This document shows positions 52,504 through 61,107 of a DNA stretch of 61,223 nucleotides, one piece after another. A model generated the notes under the pieces. It searched no databases, was not told where the DNA came from, and saw only the letters and a program-made list of their open reading frames with translations. The DNA comes from Lysinibacillus sp. ZYM-1. Lineage in GTDB: Bacteria > Bacillota > Bacilli > Bacillales_A > Planococcaceae. The position numbers and the translations under genes were made by a program. Numbering within the stretch: position 1 is the first letter of the stretch; each line of letters opens with the position of its first letter. The DNA is taken from NCBI RefSeq assembly GCF_001308875.1, contig NZ_KQ465130.1, forward strand, positions 1 through 61,223, written 5' to 3'.

Positions 52504-52979
52504 CGAAACCTCCATTATGAATAACTTATCAATTGTTATTCAAAAATAACATTACGTCGTCCATAGATAGCTAAAAAAATGCTCTCTGACTGTATAATAA
52601 GTTGTTTATTGTAAAATCGCAACTTCACTTATCAACATTTATGGCGTATTAGCCTAAAATTTTCAGATCCTCATCGTTGTCTTACGAACGATTTTTCATC
52701 ATTTCTACCTGTCTCTCTACTGAATAGGTTGCTTTTTGCGTCATCTTGTCATTTTATGCTTTGGTCCTAACTTACATGTCATTCGTTCAAGGCTGTTCGC
52801 TCATTTTCTTATTCATTATAATTTATGCAGCAGGCTTCTCTCTCAGCTGGGATAATGGATGATAATGATCCTTGCTATTCGAAATAAATCAGTCATTTAC
52901 CCAGCATATATGGACAATTTAATGAAAAAAGCAGTATTCCAAATGGTCAACAAAGCCCCAGAAGGAATACCGCTAGTCA
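52504..52979. other. Intergenic stretch without a gene
   Basis: A 476-base gap between two minus-strand genes. Stops occur in all frames. I see no clear terminator or promoter pair, though this gap should hold the ykuI promoter's end and the 3' end of the zinc-ribbon transcript. Confidence 0.35.
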
Positions 52980-54083
52980 TTATTCAGACATGAAGAAATA
53001 CCAAATGATTGCTATCACCATTAATGATAAGATAACAGCTATCGTTACGCGAAGTGGCGAAATAGGAGCATCTCCCCCTACTCGACCCGTTTGTCCATTC
53101 ACCATGAAGCGGAAAATCTTCTCTTTATAACGGAAGGAGGACAACCAAATCGGTAACATTAAATATTTGTATGTAATATCATCATGATTTGTGGAAAAGC
53201 GTAGATTTGAAACGACGTCAGCGCTTTGTTCCCAACGAATTTTTGAAGTGATTTGTGCATGAAGATGATCATGGATGTCACTCTTTGCTTGATTCCAGCC
53301 ATCCTGTAAACCAATACTATAGCGCTCTGACAAAAAGCCAGATACGTATTCTGGTTTATAGGCTTTATTATTTAAGAGATTAAAAGGCTCGATTTTCCGC
53401 ATCATATTTTGGTCATAGCGGGTAGTTGCACTTATTAAGTGATCGTCGATAAATTCCTGATAAAAGCCACTTGTTGAATACCAATCTGTTTCTGTATGTG
53501 TTTTACCATCTTTATCTGTAACCGTCCGATGTCGTCCATATCTGGCAGAATATCTGGAGCTTGTTTTCGTATCAAACGTCCAATATGGAAGATATACCCC
53601 TTTAAAGGCATCGGGCTTTGCACTCATTTTGGCTGCTTTCGGTGTAAACCATCTACCTTTAATCCACTTTTGAAAATGTTCCCCAGCTTGCTTATCTGTT
53701 ACTTCAAAAGCACAAACGCCATTTGGTGCTAGTGTATTTTCAGCACTCGCTTCCATAACTTGATTGGAACCACAGTAAGGGCAACTGTCAGCCACTTGCA
53801 GAGCATCGTATATCGTTTCAGCCGCACAAGCTTCACAAATCACTGTTTTCTTCTCCACACCCCAATTGAAATTGCCTCGTTCCTCCGCTTTTAAAAAGTC
53901 CATTTCCTGGGCAACTTTTTCTTCTTCTTGCTCGGGTGTAGCAATTTCTGTCTCAAAGCCACAGTATGGGCAAGTTAACATACCTGTGGCAGGATTAAAT
54001 TCAATCGATGCACTACATGATGGACATTCAGCGTCAAAATCAAGCTTCACTTGTTTGACATTTTCAACTTCTTGCGTTGACAT
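52980..54083 (-). CDS. Zinc-ribbon membrane protein, YdjG-like
   Basis: A 367-residue protein with two zinc ribbons at the N-terminus: CPSC..CPYC (residues 20-43) and CEAC..CPYC (residues ~82-103), the TFIIB-type pattern. A central soluble part has a KGVYLPYWTFD motif, and one membrane segment lies at the C-terminus (VTIAVILSLMVIAIIWYFF). This matches B. subtilis YdjG in order. It is transcribed right after an SPFH/YdjI-like gene (14 bases between), and both are in the PspA-associated ydjF-ydjI locus of B. subtilis. A role in envelope stress is inferred from that. Confidence 0.82.
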   Translation of the reverse strand: MSTQEVENVKQVKLDFDAECPSCSASIEFNPATGMLTCPYCGFETEIATPEQEEEKVAQEMDFLKAEERGNFNWGVEKKTVICEACAAETIYDALQVADSCPYCGSNQVMEASAENTLAPNGVCAFEVTDKQAGEHFQKWIKGRWFTPKAAKMSAKPDAFKGVYLPYWTFDTKTSSRYSARYGRHRTVTDKDGKTHTETDWYSTSGFYQEFIDDHLISATTRYDQNMMRKIEPFNLLNNKAYKPEYVSGFLSERYSIGLQDGWNQAKSDIHDHLHAQITSKIRWEQSADVVSNLRFSTNHDDITYKYLMLPIWLSSFRYKEKIFRFMVNGQTGRVGGDAPISPLRVTIAVILSLMVIAIIWYFFMSE

Positions 54084-54097
54084 GAATCATCCTCTCC

Positions 54098-55429
54098 TTA
54101 CTTCACGTCATTTTCATCAAACACATCGCCACATTCTGGACAGAACTTAGGGGGATTGGAAGGATCCTCTGGCGTCCATCCACATTTATCACATGTATAT
54201 AATAACGCTCCTGAAGGCTTTTTTGTCCCACATTCACTACAGAATTTTCCTTTATTCACCGCTCCACATGCACATGACCAACCTTCTTCTGCCGGTTTTA
54301 CTGTCCCACAATTTGAACAGAATTTCCCAGTGTTTTCTTGACCACATATACATGCCCACGTATTAACATTTTTTGCAGTTTGGTCTTGCATAGCCGCTTG
54401 CGCCATTTGAGCTTGCTTATTTTGCTCATTCATTTGAAAGAGCTGACCAGCATTGACGCCACCAGCTTGTGTAGCCATATTCATGCCCATAAATCCTGAC
54501 ATGGCTCCCCCATCATTATTGGCAGCTGCAATCATCGCATCTGCCTGAGCACCAGTTAAATGAGCAGCCGCCATACCTGGATCGCGCATCACAGCATTGC
54601 GTTGTAGTTGCTTAATCATAGCCTCGTCTTCTTCAGATGCTTTCAGTGTACTAATGCCAAATGACACAACTGCTAATCCACGTGTTGCAAGCCATTTCTC
54701 CGATAATACTTTGTTGAGTGCGTCTGCTAATGCAACTGTATGGGCAGGTATTTCACTATACCGAACGCCACTCGCTGAAATATGTGCGAAGGCTGGCTGT
54801 AGGGCTGTCATTAATTCTGATTTTAACTGGCTATCAATGGCATCCCGTGTATATTCACGCTCTACATTGCCACAAACATTTGTATAGAATAATAGTGGGT
54901 CAATAATTTTATAAGAATATTCTCCATGACAGCGAATCGCAATGTCAATATCTAAGCCAATATTACGATCAACCACACGGAAAGGAACAGGTGCAGGGGT
55001 TCCATACTTATTGCCAACAATTTCTTTCTTATTAAAATAATAAACTCGCTGATCTTTCGCAGGCTCTCCCCCAAATGTGAAACGTTTGCCTATTTGCTTG
55101 AAGGTCTCCATAATGCCCTGAGACAGGTCTGAACCATACATAATCGAAGGTTCAGTTGATGTATCATAAACATACTCTCCTGCTTCAGAAGAAAATTCTA
55201 CGACTTTCCCCTGTTCAACGATCATCATACACTGCCCTTCGTTTATGGCAATAATAGAACCATTACTAATAATATTGTCATTGCCTTTATTAGATCCTCG
55301 TTTGGATGTACGTTTCCCCCCTTTTGTTACCAGCACTTCTGCAGATAGTGCCTCACAATAGAAATATTCGCGCCATTGATCCTCCAAAACGCCTGTTAAC
55401 GCGCCAACTCCCGCTTTTAATAAACCCAT
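54098..55429 (-). CDS. SPFH-domain protein with C-terminal zinc ribbons, YdjI-like
   Basis: A 443-residue protein. The N-terminal ~300 residues form the SPFH/virion core-like domain annotated for B. subtilis YdjI (DQWREYFYCEALSAEVLVTK near the start). A Met/Ala/Gln-rich linker (residues ~320-355) leads to three C-terminal zinc ribbons: CICGQENTGKFCSNCG, CACGAVNKGKFCSECG and CDKCGWTPED..CPECG. The start ATG has AGGTGGG 7 bases upstream. It is directly upstream of the YdjG-like gene. No pspA gene is present, unlike in B. subtilis. Confidence 0.85.
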   Translation of the reverse strand: MGLLKAGVGALTGVLEDQWREYFYCEALSAEVLVTKGGKRTSKRGSNKGNDNIISNGSIIAINEGQCMMIVEQGKVVEFSSEAGEYVYDTSTEPSIMYGSDLSQGIMETFKQIGKRFTFGGEPAKDQRVYYFNKKEIVGNKYGTPAPVPFRVVDRNIGLDIDIAIRCHGEYSYKIIDPLLFYTNVCGNVEREYTRDAIDSQLKSELMTALQPAFAHISASGVRYSEIPAHTVALADALNKVLSEKWLATRGLAVVSFGISTLKASEEDEAMIKQLQRNAVMRDPGMAAAHLTGAQADAMIAAANNDGGAMSGFMGMNMATQAGGVNAGQLFQMNEQNKQAQMAQAAMQDQTAKNVNTWACICGQENTGKFCSNCGTVKPAEEGWSCACGAVNKGKFCSECGTKKPSGALLYTCDKCGWTPEDPSNPPKFCPECGDVFDENDVK

Positions 55430-55535
55430 ATTATTTCCCACCTTTACATTAATGTTTAGCCTATTTTATCATCTATAAACAATATGTAATACGCATAATC
55501 AGACAAATTGTTTCATTTTTCTTTTTTCACGCATA

Positions 55536-55586
55536 AAAAAACGAGAAGCTCTTATGAATTTCATCATAGAGAACCGTCTCGTTTTT
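55536..55586 (-). terminator. Terminator after the DUF423 gene
   Basis: AAAACGAGA opposite TCTCGTTTT with a long, partly paired loop; T7 follows on the minus strand. Confidence 0.65.
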
Positions 55587-55588
55587 AT

Positions 55589-55963
55589 TTAAGAGAATGC
55601 CGCAATTGCTACAAGCACCCAAGCTACGATAAATAACATTCCACCAATGGGTGTAATCGCCCCAAGTTTTTTCACACCTGTCACTGCCAGTACATATAAG
55701 CTACCAGAGAAGAAAACAATCCCTGTAAACATTAGATATCCTGCCCAAGAAAGCAGACTAGAACTTCCTAAAAGCGCCTCATTCGAAAGAATACCGAGCC
55801 CGATGATCCCTAAAGCATGGTACATCTGATACTGCACAGCTGTTTCCCAAATGGCTGCATAATGAGGTGATGCAAATTTATCCTTTAAAGCATGTGCCCC
55901 AAAAGCACCTAAAATAACACCAAGACATGCCAAAATCGCGCCTAACGCTAAAAACATTTCCAT
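55589..55963 (-). CDS. DUF423 membrane protein, YwdK-like
   Basis: A four-segment membrane protein of 124 residues. The GAFGAHALK motif near residue 20 and YQMYHALGIIGLG are the DUF423 signatures, as in B. subtilis YwdK. Function is unknown for the family. It starts 11 bases after the thioesterase stop and probably shares its transcript. The ATG has an AGGAGAG site upstream. Confidence 0.88.
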   Translation of the reverse strand: MEMFLALGAILACLGVILGAFGAHALKDKFASPHYAAIWETAVQYQMYHALGIIGLGILSNEALLGSSSLLSWAGYLMFTGIVFFSGSLYVLAVTGVKKLGAITPIGGMLFIVAWVLVAIAAFS

Positions 55964-55974
55964 CCATTGCTCTC

Positions 55975-56400
55975 CTATTTTGCCACAACGGCAATTTCTT
56001 TATATTTAGCATCCCAAGCTGGATCAACTTTACTTAAAGCAACAGGACGCAATGTATCCTTATGCGCTAAAATATGTACAGATTGAGCAGTAGCAGCCAC
56101 CGTGCCATCTTCATGTAAAATTTCATAGCCATAAGTTGTTCGTAAACGGTCATGCTTTTCTACCCAAGTGCGAACCGTTGCCACCTGTCCGTAATGCATC
56201 GCCGCTTTATAAGAAATCGATAAATCCATGACTGGTGATACATATCCTTCTTCTTCTAATGCTGCATACTTAAAGCCCACATCACTCACAAGCTGCGTAC
56301 GCCCAATTTCCATCCAAATGATATAGTTCGCATGATACACCACGCCCATTTGGTCAGTCTCAGCATATCGAATTTCAATTTGTTTCTCACTCACAAACAT
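55975..56400 (-). CDS. Acyl-CoA thioesterase, YneP-like
   Basis: A hotdog-fold 4HBT thioesterase of 141 residues, similar to B. subtilis YneP. The active-site loop is RYAETDQMGVVYHANYIIWMEIGR, with the catalytic Asp in ETDQMG. It hydrolyses acyl-CoA or a related thioester in the cytosol. The start ATG has GAGGTGA 5 bases upstream; a GTG three codons earlier overlaps that site. It precedes the DUF423 gene by 11 bases. Confidence 0.88.
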   Translation of the reverse strand: MFVSEKQIEIRYAETDQMGVVYHANYIIWMEIGRTQLVSDVGFKYAALEEEGYVSPVMDLSISYKAAMHYGQVATVRTWVEKHDRLRTTYGYEILHEDGTVAATAQSVHILAHKDTLRPVALSKVDPAWDAKYKEIAVVAK

Positions 56401-56837
56401 TTTCTTCACCTCGTCCTACATTATATCTTAAAAGTGTTGATTTGGTGGGGTTTTTGCTCTAAGGAAATTAGAACGTTGAAAAATAGAGGGTTGCTTTTCT
56501 TGATTTTTAAAATAAATATGGATAAAATTTAATTCCATATAAACTCATATAAATACTTTTAAGTGGGGTACTAACTGGGGTTCCTTGGGATACCACTTTA
56601 TCAATTATTAAATAAACATGCACGAGTAGTTACACTAATCTATATTTACACACAACGGGTCACTCATTTTATTCATATGAGTGACCCATTTATTATATAT
56701 AACGTACTGACACCACTTACCAGTATTGTTACAGTTAATCGCATAATCAAAAATTAATGAAATTTATTCCATGTATATTTAAATTGCATAGATAATAAGA
56801 ATAAAAGGATTGTACTATTTACTAGGGAGGTATTAAA
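56401..56837. other. Intergenic stretch with att-like and hairpin elements
   Basis: No gene. GTGGGGTACTAACTGGGGTT near 56563-56582 resembles the GGGGTAC repeats next to the integrase relics. A hairpin GGGTCACTCAT/ATGAGTGACCC (56657-56687) resembles the one after the SLH stub. Together these suggest a further trace of the same kind of element. Confidence 0.35.
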
Positions 56838-56888
56838 ATCAGAGGAGATGAATCCTTTTTACATGCTGATACAGGTGTTACATCTGAA

Positions 56889-57671
56889 ATGTTTGTTGAG
56901 CGATCATTAAATGAAATTCTTTTTTGGTCTAGAATTATGAAAGAACATTCACTATTTCTAAGATTAGGATTTAGAGCAGAAGATACTCAACTAATTCAAG
57001 AAGCTAATCAATTTTATAAATTATTTGAGCAAATTGAACAAACTGCACATCTATACACCAATCAAACTGATCCTGAACAAATTAGAAAATTTAATTCTGA
57101 AGTCCAACAAGCTGCAACCAGTATCTTTATGTTTAAACGCAAAGTATTAGGTCTCATCTTGACTTGTAAAATGCCAGGAGCTAATAATTTCCCTCTGCTA
57201 GTTGATCATGTAAGTAGGGAAGCTAATTATTTTAGAAAACGATTGCTTGAATTAAATGAAGGTAAATTGAACGCACTCCCAGACGCTATTATTAAGGAAA
57301 ATGTATTTTTCTTAAGGATCATGGCAGACCATGCAAAATTTATTGGTCATTTGCTGGATCCATCCGAAAGAAAATTGGTTGATATAGCACGTAGTTTTAG
57401 TAATGATTTTGATCAATTATTGTATCAAGCTAAGGATTTAGAATCTATGAGACCACAATCACAAACAGTTCCACTTTTGGATCAATTTCTGGATCAAAAC
57501 CGAGTATCGGTCTCATCTCTTAGAGACTTTAAGAAAACTGCACGTGATTTAATTGAACAGTGTAAAATAAAGAGCATTATTCATCCACTTTTAGCAGATC
57601 ACGTGTTTAGAGAAGCTGACAGATTTCTTGAAATAATTGATATGTTTGATGCTCATCTTACTAGCCAGTAA
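56889..57671 (+). CDS. DUF2935 family protein
   Basis: A helical, soluble protein of 260 residues (two homologous four-helix units), matching DUF2935: ERSLNEILFWSRIMKEHSLF at the start of the first unit, and EHS/DHAKFI-type motifs (MADHAKFIGHLLDP), DHVSREANYF and DHVFREADRF. Paired acidic and His residues suggest metal binding; function unknown. The ATG at 56889 has no ribosome site. A strong GGGAGG site lies at 56825-56830, followed by an in-frame ATT (56832) or ATC (56838), and the 17 codons before the ATG read like protein. The true start may be that rare codon. Confidence 0.8.
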   Translation: MFVERSLNEILFWSRIMKEHSLFLRLGFRAEDTQLIQEANQFYKLFEQIEQTAHLYTNQTDPEQIRKFNSEVQQAATSIFMFKRKVLGLILTCKMPGANNFPLLVDHVSREANYFRKRLLELNEGKLNALPDAIIKENVFFLRIMADHAKFIGHLLDPSERKLVDIARSFSNDFDQLLYQAKDLESMRPQSQTVPLLDQFLDQNRVSVSSLRDFKKTARDLIEQCKIKSIIHPLLADHVFREADRFLEIIDMFDAHLTSQ

Positions 57672-57828
57672 CCTATAATCTACTAATAAATTGGCGGTTA
57701 TAAAACTTCACTAACTTTGTCAATAAGTTTGGTAGCAGGCTATTGGTGACAAAACTATAAATAAATTAAGTTACTCACTGTGAAGTAAATTCAAAAAGTT
57801 AGACACTTTATTTAGTTTAATAGCTTGC

Positions 57829-57869
57829 AAAGGATTGAGTTCGGTATTGCAACGAATTTAATCCTTTTT
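57829..57869 (+). terminator. Terminator after the DUF2935 gene
   Basis: AAAGGATT pairs with AATCCTTT, with an inner TTCG/CGAA pairing, then T-rich sequence, 158 bases after the stop. The region between has no gene. Confidence 0.6.
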
Positions 57870-57965
57870 ATTTTATCTTCATTCATTTGTGATTGTTGTA
57901 CTAAATTTATTAAACTACTAATTTGGTACTTCTTAGGTATCTAAATCACTTATTGTAATAACTGA

Positions 57966-58232
57966 AAAGTACTGACTTCTGAACAGGTTGCTACTAAACA
58001 AGATGTTAAAGCAGATGTGTCACCGCCTACTTATCTACCAACGGAGGTGGTTTCTGATGGCCAACTTATTTACGAAAACCTAGTAGAACTTGAGTTAACA
58101 GAAGATTGGTTAATGAAAAAGTTAAAAAAACAAAATATAAAATCTGTTGAAGATGTTTATTTTGCTCAGGTTCAAACAAATGGCTCCTTATATATAAGCC
58201 TAAAGGATAAAGCTAGACAATCAAGCCCCTAA
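57966..58232 (+). pseudogene. C-terminal fragment of a DUF421 (YetF-like) protein
   Basis: About 85 codons without the membrane part of the family. They read VLTSEQVATKQDVKADV, then LPTEVVSDGQLIYENLVELE, WLMKKLKKQNIKSVEDVYFA and VQTNGSLYISLKDK, which is the typical soluble domain at the end of YetF-type proteins. A stop lies just upstream in the same frame. A chance GGAGGTGG inside it should not be taken as a ribosome site. Probably non-functional. Confidence 0.7.
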
Positions 58233-58267
58233 CATTTAACGAATTCTTCCCTCAATTAAAAATTAAA

Positions 58268-58304
58268 TAAAAAGACCAGGTACTCATTTGAGCGCCTGGT
58301 TTTT
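58268..58304 (-). terminator. Terminator after the ligase relic
   Basis: AAAAAGACCAGG opposite CCTGGTTTTT, with T5 on both flanks. The left part (GACCAGGTACTCA) recurs at 60345-60357 beside the IS element. Confidence 0.7.
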
Positions 58305-59139
58305 ACCTTCTTGTACTTTACCAAAATTAAATCCTTTAAAAGATACAATCCTTAGAGAACCTGATGCTGTTTTTTCTAAATACTGAACTTTGCAGCACAG
58401 TCTAGGTTCTACCCATACCATATCTCGTTCTTTCTTAGTTACAATCTGTTTAGCAATTTGACGAAAAGCTACCTTTTCTTCTGGCTTGAAACCAAACTCT
58501 ACGTTAGCAAGTGGTTTATATTTACCGTTGCTTAATTGTTTACCCACTAACATGGTAAATGAGTTCTCTTTATAACCTAAGATAACTACATCAGTAATTT
58601 TAAAGTGCTTAACCATTCATTTGATCGATGATTTGTTTTGTATGTGGAATTGCTTCGCTTTCCAACAATACCTTCCCTTTATCTTTGGTTATCTGAAAAA
58701 TACTGCTGCCGTTCCCTGTTATCGATGGTGTGACCAGCATACTATTAGACGATTCAATTATCGATGATAAAATTTTCTTACGCTCCACTAACAGTTTATT
58801 TGTAAGAGTCTTATTAGTTGCTAGAACATCCAATGCAACAAACGTTACTGGATGGGTTATGGTTGCTTGCTCAATCTTGCTTGTATTTGTGAGCCTGCCT
58901 CTGTATGCAAAATCATCAAAAACTAATACACCGTTCCTTAACACAATACCCTCACAATCAATATCAATAATTGCTGCATGTTCATTTATTGAACGGCCAA
59001 CATCCTGTAACGCTGGAAACTTGGCAGTAACATTATTACCGTGACGCGTGTAAGCCTCTACTCTGTCACCATGTTTATGTAAAAGGATGCGCCAACCATC
59101 CCACTCATGGTTCGTAAGGAAAAAATACAAGTAAAACAA
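58284..59139 (-). pseudogene. Dead ATP-dependent DNA ligase
   Basis: A ligase gene in two overlapping open pieces (59139-58609 and 58616-58284). The first covers the adenylation domain from HEWDGWRILLHKHG, where intact homologues have KWDG or KLDG, so the catalytic Lys is Glu (GAG). It then has FDDFAYRG and HPVTFVALDVLATN. Motif IV (GIVGKRSNSTYKTNHRSNEW) is in a different frame, and the OB-fold part resumes with KHFKITDVVILGYKE and later RLCCKVQYLEKTASGSLRI. The first ~25 residues are missing. It is separate from the intact LigD and must be inactive as a ligase. Confidence 0.85.
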
Positions 59140-59153
59140 GGCACTGTTGGCAA

Positions 59154-59525
59154 TTACGACTTTACTTCATTTTGAATGAATTTATTACAATCAATTTTTT
59201 GATCTTTATCTATACCATTCATTAATGCATACTTATTACCCCATTCACACATTGTGTTTAAAACTGGTACAAATGATTTACCTAGATCAGTCAAGCTGTA
59301 CTCCACTTTTGGTGGCACTTCTTTAAATATTTCTCTTAGTACAAGTCCATCTCTTTCTAACTGTTTCAATTGATCCGTTAATACTTTTTGTGTAATTCCT
59401 GGTATTAATTCATAAAATTCTTTTGTCCTTACAGATTTTTGGCTCAAAAAAAAGAGTATTAAACACTTCCATTTTCCCCCTGCAATGTTCATAAAAATAT
59501 TTATTCCACTATTATAGTTAACCAT
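59154..59525 (-). CDS. HxlR-family transcriptional regulator
   Basis: A winged-helix regulator of 123 residues. The pattern GGKWKCLILFFL near the start, then LIPGITQKVLTDQLKQLERD, GLVLREIF, and VEYSLTDLGKS are the HxlR signatures. The usual Cys before the first helix is not seen (INIFMNIAGGKW), so it may not sense thiol-reactive compounds in the common way. GGGAGAG lies 7 bases before ATG. It is divergent from a nitroreductase gene, which is the likely target, with an inverted repeat between them. Confidence 0.88.
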   Translation of the reverse strand: MVNYNSGINIFMNIAGGKWKCLILFFLSQKSVRTKEFYELIPGITQKVLTDQLKQLERDGLVLREIFKEVPPKVEYSLTDLGKSFVPVLNTMCEWGNKYALMNGIDKDQKIDCNKFIQNEVKS

Positions 59526-59545
59526 GTGCTTTCTCTCCCTAAAAG

Positions 59546-59578
59546 GCACAAAAAAGTAGCTATACCACTTTTTTGTGC
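59546..59578. promoter_or_regulatory. Inverted repeat, probable HxlR operator
   Basis: Perfect 12-bp arms GCACAAAAAAGT and ACTTTTTTGTGC separated by 9 bases, between the divergent regulator and nitroreductase starts. A protein-binding role is inferred. Confidence 0.6.
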
Positions 59579-59651
59579 GTTATTTTCTTATTTATTATTG
59601 CTTACTATAATTAAAGCTGCAAGACATAATAAAAATTTCGGAGTTGATATC

Positions 59652-60278
59652 ATGAGTGTAAAAAATATTTTGAAAAAAAGACATTCAGTTAGACATTATG
59701 ATCCAAGTTATAAAATTAGTTCAGAAATTCTAACCCCATTAATTGAAATTGCAAGTAAGTCTCCTAATGGAAATAATATTCAAGCTACTCGTTACTTAAT
59801 AGTTGATGATGCTGACTTAAGAAATTTAATATTGCCTATAGCTTTTAATCAGCAACAAGTAATAGAAGCTTCAACTTTAATTGTTATGTTGGGAGATTAT
59901 CAGGCATTCGATAAAGAAAATATTATAAAGATACATGAAGAAGGCTTTCAAGCAGGTTATTTTGATGAATCCCTAAGAGATTATCTAGCGCATGCTGCTA
60001 TAAATTATTATGAAAATAAATCAACAGAAGATTTAAAGATAGAATTAACTAGAGATGTAAGTCTTGCGTCAATGTCATTAATTTTGTTAGCAAATGAAGC
60101 TGGTTTTGACACAATTACTATGTCAGGCTATGATTCTAAAAAGTTAAAAGACGCCTTAAATATTTCTGAAAGATATTTAGATGTTATGCTTATAGCAATT
60201 GGTAAAGGTACTAAGGCTGGTCATAAGACTGTAAGGCATAACGTAAATAAGATAATATACAAAAATGAAATTATTTAG
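59652..60278 (+). CDS. Nitroreductase family protein
   Basis: An FMN-dependent oxidoreductase of 208 residues. The family start is ILKKRHSVRHYDPSYKIS, and the FMN-phosphate-side pattern SKSPNGNNIQATRYLIV takes the place of the usual SPSxxNxQPW. MSLILLANEAGFDTITMSGYD and the C-terminal IGKGT agree. It reduces quinones, nitro compounds or similar. The ATG chosen has CGGAG 8 bases upstream; the longer frame upstream overlaps the regulator promoter. It is probably induced through HxlR. Confidence 0.88.
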   Translation: MSVKNILKKRHSVRHYDPSYKISSEILTPLIEIASKSPNGNNIQATRYLIVDDADLRNLILPIAFNQQQVIEASTLIVMLGDYQAFDKENIIKIHEEGFQAGYFDESLRDYLAHAAINYYENKSTEDLKIELTRDVSLASMSLILLANEAGFDTITMSGYDSKKLKDALNISERYLDVMLIAIGKGTKAGHKTVRHNVNKIIYKNEII

Positions 60279-60426
60279 TGTTAATTATAGTAACTAAAAA
60301 GAGAGACAAAGAAATATGTTATCTTGATGAATAAACAAGAAATGACCAGGTACTCACTTTGATATGCTCCCTATTATGTAGACAGATTAAAAAATAAAAT
60401 CTGTTTATCTAAGGGGAGCATTTTTT

Positions 60427-61107
60427 ATGAGGCGAAGTAAACATCCACTCGAGTTAAAACTACATATCCTTCAATTGTACGAAGAAGGTCACTATTCAAT
60501 CAATGAATTGTGTGAAAGGTTTTCATTAGATCATCAAACTTTTCATAGGTGAAAAATGAAATATGAGGCAGGTGGACGTGAAGGATTACAAGAAGCGACT
60601 TCATGTAAATTCTATTCAAAAGAGTTAAAATTAGCGGCTGTGAAAGACTACATTCAACAGAATTATTCACAGATGGAGGTGTTAGCGAAATATGAGATTA
60701 GCAGTACCTCTGTTTTAAAAAGGTGGGTAAAAAAGTATACTGGTCATAGTGAATAAAAAGATTCAGGTAAAGGAATGAGTCAAGCTATGGCAGAAAGAAG
60801 AAAGACAACTTTTGAGGAGCGCATTGAAATTGTCGACTACTGTTTGAAGCACCAGAAAAATTATCAGTTGGCAGCGCACACCTATGGTGTTTCGTATCAA
60901 CAGGTGTATCAATGGACGAAGAAATTTGAAACGAACGGTGCAGAGGGATTACGTGATCGCCGTGGTTGCACAAAAGATGAAGTCAAATTAACCGTTGAGG
61001 AGAAATTGAAATTAGAGATTCAACGTATTGAGCGTGAAAATGAACGCTTACGTGCAGAAAATCTATTTTTAAAAAAGTTAGAGGAAATCGAAAGGAGGCA
61101 TCGCTAA
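60427..61107 (+). pseudogene. IS3-family transposase orfA with two in-frame stops
   Basis: One continuous frame of 227 codons, broken by TGA after FHR (60550-60552; the usual residue is Trp, as in the WKxKY segment) and TAA after HSE (60754-60756). It contains three consecutive HTH units (ELKLHILQLYEEGHYSI; KDYIQQNYSQMEVLAKYEIS; DYCLKHQKNYQLAAHTYGVS) and a C-terminal leucine-zipper-like ERENERLRAENLFLKKLEE. AAGGGGAG precedes the ATG. With these stops, intact OrfA is unlikely to be made. Confidence 0.85.

Noticed and set aside
58065..58090. GGAGGTGG followed by ATG inside the DUF421 fragment as a new gene start
   Set aside because: The downstream frame from that ATG is short and the surrounding frame is a clear YetF-type C-terminus.
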